Assembly: GCF_019703875.1 (NCBI RefSeq)
Contig: NZ_AP024110.1
Span: forward strand, 1,178,001 to 1,242,000
Length of the DNA: 64,000 nucleotides
Source: Methyloradius palustris
GTDB taxonomy: Bacteria; Pseudomonadota; Gammaproteobacteria; Burkholderiales; Methylophilaceae
Direction of reading: 5' to 3'
This document shows, piece by piece, positions 61,099 through 64,000 of this stretch. The notes under the pieces were generated by a model. The model was not told the origin of the DNA. It did not search any database and saw only the letters and a program-made list of their open reading frames with translations. A program made the translations under genes and the position numbers. Every line of letters starts with the position of its first letter. Positions within the stretch are counted from its first letter, which is position 1.

Positions 61099-61590
61099 AT
61101 GACTGCGTTTGATTATGTAGTGTTAGCTATTCTAGGTATCTCTATATTACTTAGCATGATGCGCGGATTCATAAGAGAAATATTGGCTTTAGCGGGCTGG
61201 ATTGCAGCATTTTATATTGCCAGGACATACACCTTGCAATTTGCGGAATTGCTACCATCTAGCATACCAAGTGAGTCATTAAGATTTTTAGCTGCATTCG
61301 TTATTCTGTTTTTAGCTGCTTTGCTAGTTTGTAGTTTGCTGGCCATAGGGTTGTCGCAACTCTTCAAGACTATAGGTTTGAGCTGGCTAGACAGAGGCCT
61401 GGGCGCTGTTTTTGGAATTGCACGAGGCATAGTGATTGTTGGTGTACTGGTGCTATTGGCAGGATTAACCAGTGTGCCCAGAGATATTCGTTGGCGTAAC
61501 GCAATGTTCAGTGCGCCTCTGGAAGCCATGGCGGTGAGTATTTTGCCCTGGTTTCCAAATGACATTGCAAAGCACATCAAATACGACTAA
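61099..61590 (+). CDS. cvpA: CvpA-family membrane protein
   Basis: This 163-residue protein has four membrane helices (about 5-22, 28-46, 62-88, 108-126) and the CvpA signature: a DYVVLAILGISILLSMMRGF start, REILALAGWIAAF, and LDRGLGAVFGIARG near the third loop. CvpA is needed for colicin V production and for envelope stress tolerance in E. coli; its molecular role is still unclear. It precedes purF, as in most Proteobacteria. Confidence 0.93.
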   Translation: MTAFDYVVLAILGISILLSMMRGFIREILALAGWIAAFYIARTYTLQFAELLPSSIPSESLRFLAAFVILFLAALLVCSLLAIGLSQLFKTIGLSWLDRGLGAVFGIARGIVIVGVLVLLAGLTSVPRDIRWRNAMFSAPLEAMAVSILPWFPNDIAKHIKYD

Positions 61591-61697
61591 ATTGGTTGGC
61601 AATTGATTCGTAAGCCAAGCAGTTTAGTGCCCAAGTTTTAGTGGATAGACCATCAGGCTTGGTAAACGCAGGTTTTAGTTATTAGGATGCTCACTTT

Positions 61698-63239
61698 ATG
61701 TGTGGAATCATCGGTATTGTAGGTAAAAATCCAGTCAATCAATTACTTTACGATGGGCTGCTCGTGCTACAGCATCGTGGGCAAGATGCCGCAGGCATCG
61801 CCACCTGTGACGGCAATACCTTCTTCATGCATAAAAATAACGGTCTGGTACAAGATGTTTTCCAAACCAGACATATGCGGAGTTTGCATGGAAATGCTGG
61901 CATAGCACACGTTAGATATCCAACCGCAGGGTCATCTTCAGCGGCAGAAGCCCAGCCTTTCTACGTTAACTCTCCATTCGGCATTGTACTTGGCCATAAC
62001 GGCAATCTGACCAATTCAGATCAACTCAAGCAAGAGATGTTTCGCCAGGATTTGCGCCACATCAATACCAGCTCAGATTCAGAGGTATTGTTGAATGTAT
62101 TGGCGCATGAGATCGAGCATACAGCCCACAGTGCAGTGCTTGATACAGATGTGATTTTTGAGGCGGTAACAGGCGTCCACAAACGTTGCAAAGGCGCTTA
62201 TGCGGTCGTAGCCATGGTGGCTAATTTTGGTTTGTTGGCATTTCGCGACCCTAATGGTATTCGTCCTTTGGTGATTGGCAAGCTTGAGTCGGCAAAAGGA
62301 GTTGAATACATTGTGGCCTCTGAAAGTGTGGCGCTTGATGTACTTGGCTTCAAGATGATTCGCGATGTAGAGCCAGGCGAGGCTATCTTTATTGATATGG
62401 ATGGCAATTTCTTCTCTCGCCAATGCGCAGAAGCACCTAAGTTATCTCCCTGTATATTTGAGTATGTTTACCTGGCCAGGCCGGATTCAGTGATTGACCA
62501 TGTGTCTGTTTACCAAACCCGTTTGCACATGGGCGAAAGTCTGGCGAAAAAGATTGCTGAAGAATGGAAAGACTTAAAGATTGATGTCGTTATCCCGATT
62601 CCGGATACCAGTCGCCCAAGCGCTCTGCAACTGGCCAACGCACTCAATCTCACATACCGCGAAGGTTTTATTAAGAATCGTTATATTGGCCGTACTTTTA
62701 TCATGCCAGGCCAGGCTTTACGTAAAAAATCAGTACGACAAAAGCTCAACCCGATTGGCATGGAATTCAAAGGCAAAAACATATTGCTGGTTGACGACTC
62801 TATCGTGCGCGGTACAACCTCCAAGCAAATCGTACAGATGGCCCGTGATGCTGGCGCAAATAAAGTGTTCTTTGCTTCTGCTGCGCCTCCAGTCAGGTTT
62901 CCTAATGTCTATGGTATCGATATGCCGACGCGCGATGAATTGCTTGCAACAGGGCGCACTGATGCTGAAATCTGCGAAGAAATTGGCGCAGATGCATTGA
63001 TCTATCAAGATTTAGATGCGTTAGTGCAGGCCGTGCAATTGAGCAACCCGGATATCAAGCAGTTTGACTGCTCATGTTTTGATGGCAACTATGTCACGGG
63101 CGATATTGATGAAAATTATCTCAACAATATTGAATCAGCCCGCGGTGATGGCCAGAAATCAAACAAGCCTGCCAACTCAAGTACCCAGCTTGATTTGAAT
63201 CTGGTGACCGTCAAAGAGTATGAAGAAGAAGCTGCTTGA
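61698..63239 (+). CDS. purF: Amidophosphoribosyltransferase
   Basis: PurF makes phosphoribosylamine from PRPP and glutamine, the first committed step of purine synthesis. The 513-residue protein begins MCGIIGIVG, exposing Cys2 as the glutaminase nucleophile. It continues with LQHRGQDAAGIAT, HVRYPTAGSS, GHNGNLTN, the PRPP loop LLVDDSIVRGTTSKQIV and FASAAPPVRFPNVYGIDMP. The gap from cvpA is 107 bp. metZ follows after 228 bp that contain a terminator. Confidence 0.97.
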   Translation: MCGIIGIVGKNPVNQLLYDGLLVLQHRGQDAAGIATCDGNTFFMHKNNGLVQDVFQTRHMRSLHGNAGIAHVRYPTAGSSSAAEAQPFYVNSPFGIVLGHNGNLTNSDQLKQEMFRQDLRHINTSSDSEVLLNVLAHEIEHTAHSAVLDTDVIFEAVTGVHKRCKGAYAVVAMVANFGLLAFRDPNGIRPLVIGKLESAKGVEYIVASESVALDVLGFKMIRDVEPGEAIFIDMDGNFFSRQCAEAPKLSPCIFEYVYLARPDSVIDHVSVYQTRLHMGESLAKKIAEEWKDLKIDVVIPIPDTSRPSALQLANALNLTYREGFIKNRYIGRTFIMPGQALRKKSVRQKLNPIGMEFKGKNILLVDDSIVRGTTSKQIVQMARDAGANKVFFASAAPPVRFPNVYGIDMPTRDELLATGRTDAEICEEIGADALIYQDLDALVQAVQLSNPDIKQFDCSCFDGNYVTGDIDENYLNNIESARGDGQKSNKPANSSTQLDLNLVTVKEYEEEAA

Positions 63240-63366
63240 CCACCTAAGTTACTGAAGCGTATTATTTGACGGGTATTATCTAAGCTAGGTTACAAAGCGC
63301 CGATTTGAGATTATTCAATTAACTCAGCTTGCGGGCGCATAATAAATACAGCTAAAGCGAGCCAAG

Positions 63367-63402
63367 AACCCGTTTTAGCAAATGCTATGGCGGGTTTTTT
63401 TT
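63367..63402 (+). terminator. Terminator between purF and metZ
   Basis: AACCCG (63367-63372) pairs with CGGGTT (63391-63396), and TAGCA (63376-63380) pairs with TGCTA (63383-63387) inside it. A run of T bases ends at 63402. It is plus-strand, 128 bp past the purF stop and 66 bp before metZ. It may simply end the purF transcript, or it may be the terminating arm of a metZ leader. Confidence 0.8.
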
Positions 63403-63467
63403 ATGCCCGTGAATTTTGATGATTTTCAAATTTGATTTTATGGATAAGCAATAAGGATATATCGATC

Positions 63468-64000
63468 ATGACACATGAATGGCAACCAGAAACTCTAGCT
63501 GTAAGGGCCGGTAGCGAACATACTGCCTATGGCGAGAATTCTGAAGCGATGTTTCTGACATCCAGCTTTGTATTCGAAAATGCGGCGCAAGCCGCTGCAA
63601 GATTTGGTGGGCAGGAGCCAGGCAATATCTATTCACGCTTCACTAACCCTACAGTGACCATGTTTCAAAATAAGCTTGCAGCACTGGAGGGTGCTGAGTC
63701 TTGCGTTGCCACATCATCTGGCATGGCCGCGATTCTGGCGGCTGTGATGGGCTTATGCTCGGCAGGCGATCATGTGGTTGCCTCGCGTAGTATTTTTGGT
63801 ACATCGGTACAGTTATTTGCCAATATATTAACTCGCTGGGGTTTAGAAACGACCTTCGTTTCTTTGACGGACCCAGATGCCTGGAAAGCGGCAGCTAAAG
63901 CAAATACCAAGCTATTTTTCGTTGAGACACCATCAAACCCGTTGACCGAAGTCTGTGATATTAATGAGCTGGCTGATATTGCACATAATGCAGGTGCGTT
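63468..64000 (+). CDS. metZ: O-succinylhomoserine sulfhydrylase, N-terminal part (cut by window end)
   Basis: MetZ makes homocysteine directly from O-succinylhomoserine and sulfide using PLP. I translated 177 codons from ATG 63468 with no stop before the edge. Visible features of the Cys/Met-metabolism PLP family are LAVRAGSEHTAYGENSEAMF, FENAAQAAARFGG, YSRFTNPTV, the PLP-phosphate segment ATSSGMAAILAA, and VETPSNPLTEVCDI. The PLP lysine lies beyond the window. AAGGA at 63453-63457 is the likely ribosome site. The purF-metZ order is common in beta- and gammaproteobacteria. Confidence 0.94.
   Translation, partial: MTHEWQPETLAVRAGSEHTAYGENSEAMFLTSSFVFENAAQAAARFGGQEPGNIYSRFTNPTVTMFQNKLAALEGAESCVATSSGMAAILAAVMGLCSAGDHVVASRSIFGTSVQLFANILTRWGLETTFVSLTDPDAWKAAAKANTKLFFVETPSNPLTEVCDINELADIAHNAGA

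Noticed and set aside
63240..63467. SAM or SAH riboswitch upstream of metZ
   Set aside because: No recognisable riboswitch core could be seen by eye; only the terminator is reported.
1..64000. CRISPR arrays, tRNA or rRNA genes, insertion sequences, prophage
   Set aside because: No direct-repeat arrays, cloverleaf-like segments, transposase genes or phage structural genes were seen; a dedicated tRNA and repeat search would settle this.

Overview
The window is chromosomal DNA of a betaproteobacterium, most likely a member of the Methylophilaceae (Methylotenera/Methylophilus-like). This placement rests on protein character and gene order (leuC-entericidin-leuD-leuB-asd-fimV-truA-trpFBA-accD-folC-dedD-cvpA-purF-metZ; yhdP-nitrilase-tldD; argD-argF-argG) and on moderate GC. 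It is an inference, because no 16S gene or methanol/methylamine dehydrogenase gene lies in the window. No rRNA, tRNA, CRISPR array, insertion sequence or prophage was recognised. The first gene (mfd) and the last (metZ) are cut by the window edges.

Layout. 1-8.4 kb, minus strand: mfd (5' part), a small DUF2934 protein, then the yhdP-nitrilase-tldD run. 8.6-14.4 kb: the ABC-F factor yheS, an unknown acidic protein, a YchJ-type protein, a lipoprotein esterase, an unknown protein and aroG. 14.5-21 kb: a sensor fusing an ethylene-receptor-like membrane domain to PAS-GGDEF-EAL, prfC, then a looser accessory stretch (DxD glycosyltransferase-like gene, DUF1877 gene, and a HEPN-motif protein in AT-rich flanks). 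21-32.6 kb: acs, glnE, a PQQ-type sugar dehydrogenase-like lipoprotein opposite a NarL-type two-component system, an unknown lipoprotein, and a translationally coupled Rieske oxygenase/DMT transporter pair.

32.6-36.8 kb is the arginine cluster argD-argF-small membrane protein-argG. It is preceded by an unexplained 486-bp stretch with two overlapping tiny ORFs and a strong terminator. 36.9-45.6 kb is a periplasmic defence/cell-wall pair, pbpC and a very large membrane-anchored alpha-2-macroglobulin, with an unrelated-looking PD-(D/E)XK-like gene between them. 45.8-64 kb, all plus strand, is the core biosynthetic block: ppnP, yajQ, leucine (leuC, leuD, leuB), asd, fimV, truA, tryptophan (trpF, trpB, trpA), accD, folC, dedD, cvpA, purF and metZ.

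How the parts connect. aroG feeds chorismate to the trpFBA enzymes. argD/F/G make arginine from glutamate-derived ornithine, and leuCDB make leucine. asd and metZ sit on the aspartate-methionine route. glnE tunes glutamine synthetase, and acs and accD feed acetyl-CoA and malonyl-CoA. c-di-GMP appears on both sides: the GGDEF-EAL sensor makes or breaks it, and YajQ-family proteins bind it. The features most worth following are the ethylene-receptor-like c-di-GMP enzyme, the nuclease-like gene inside the pbpC/macroglobulin locus, the orphan HEPN-motif gene, and the terminated small transcript upstream of argD.
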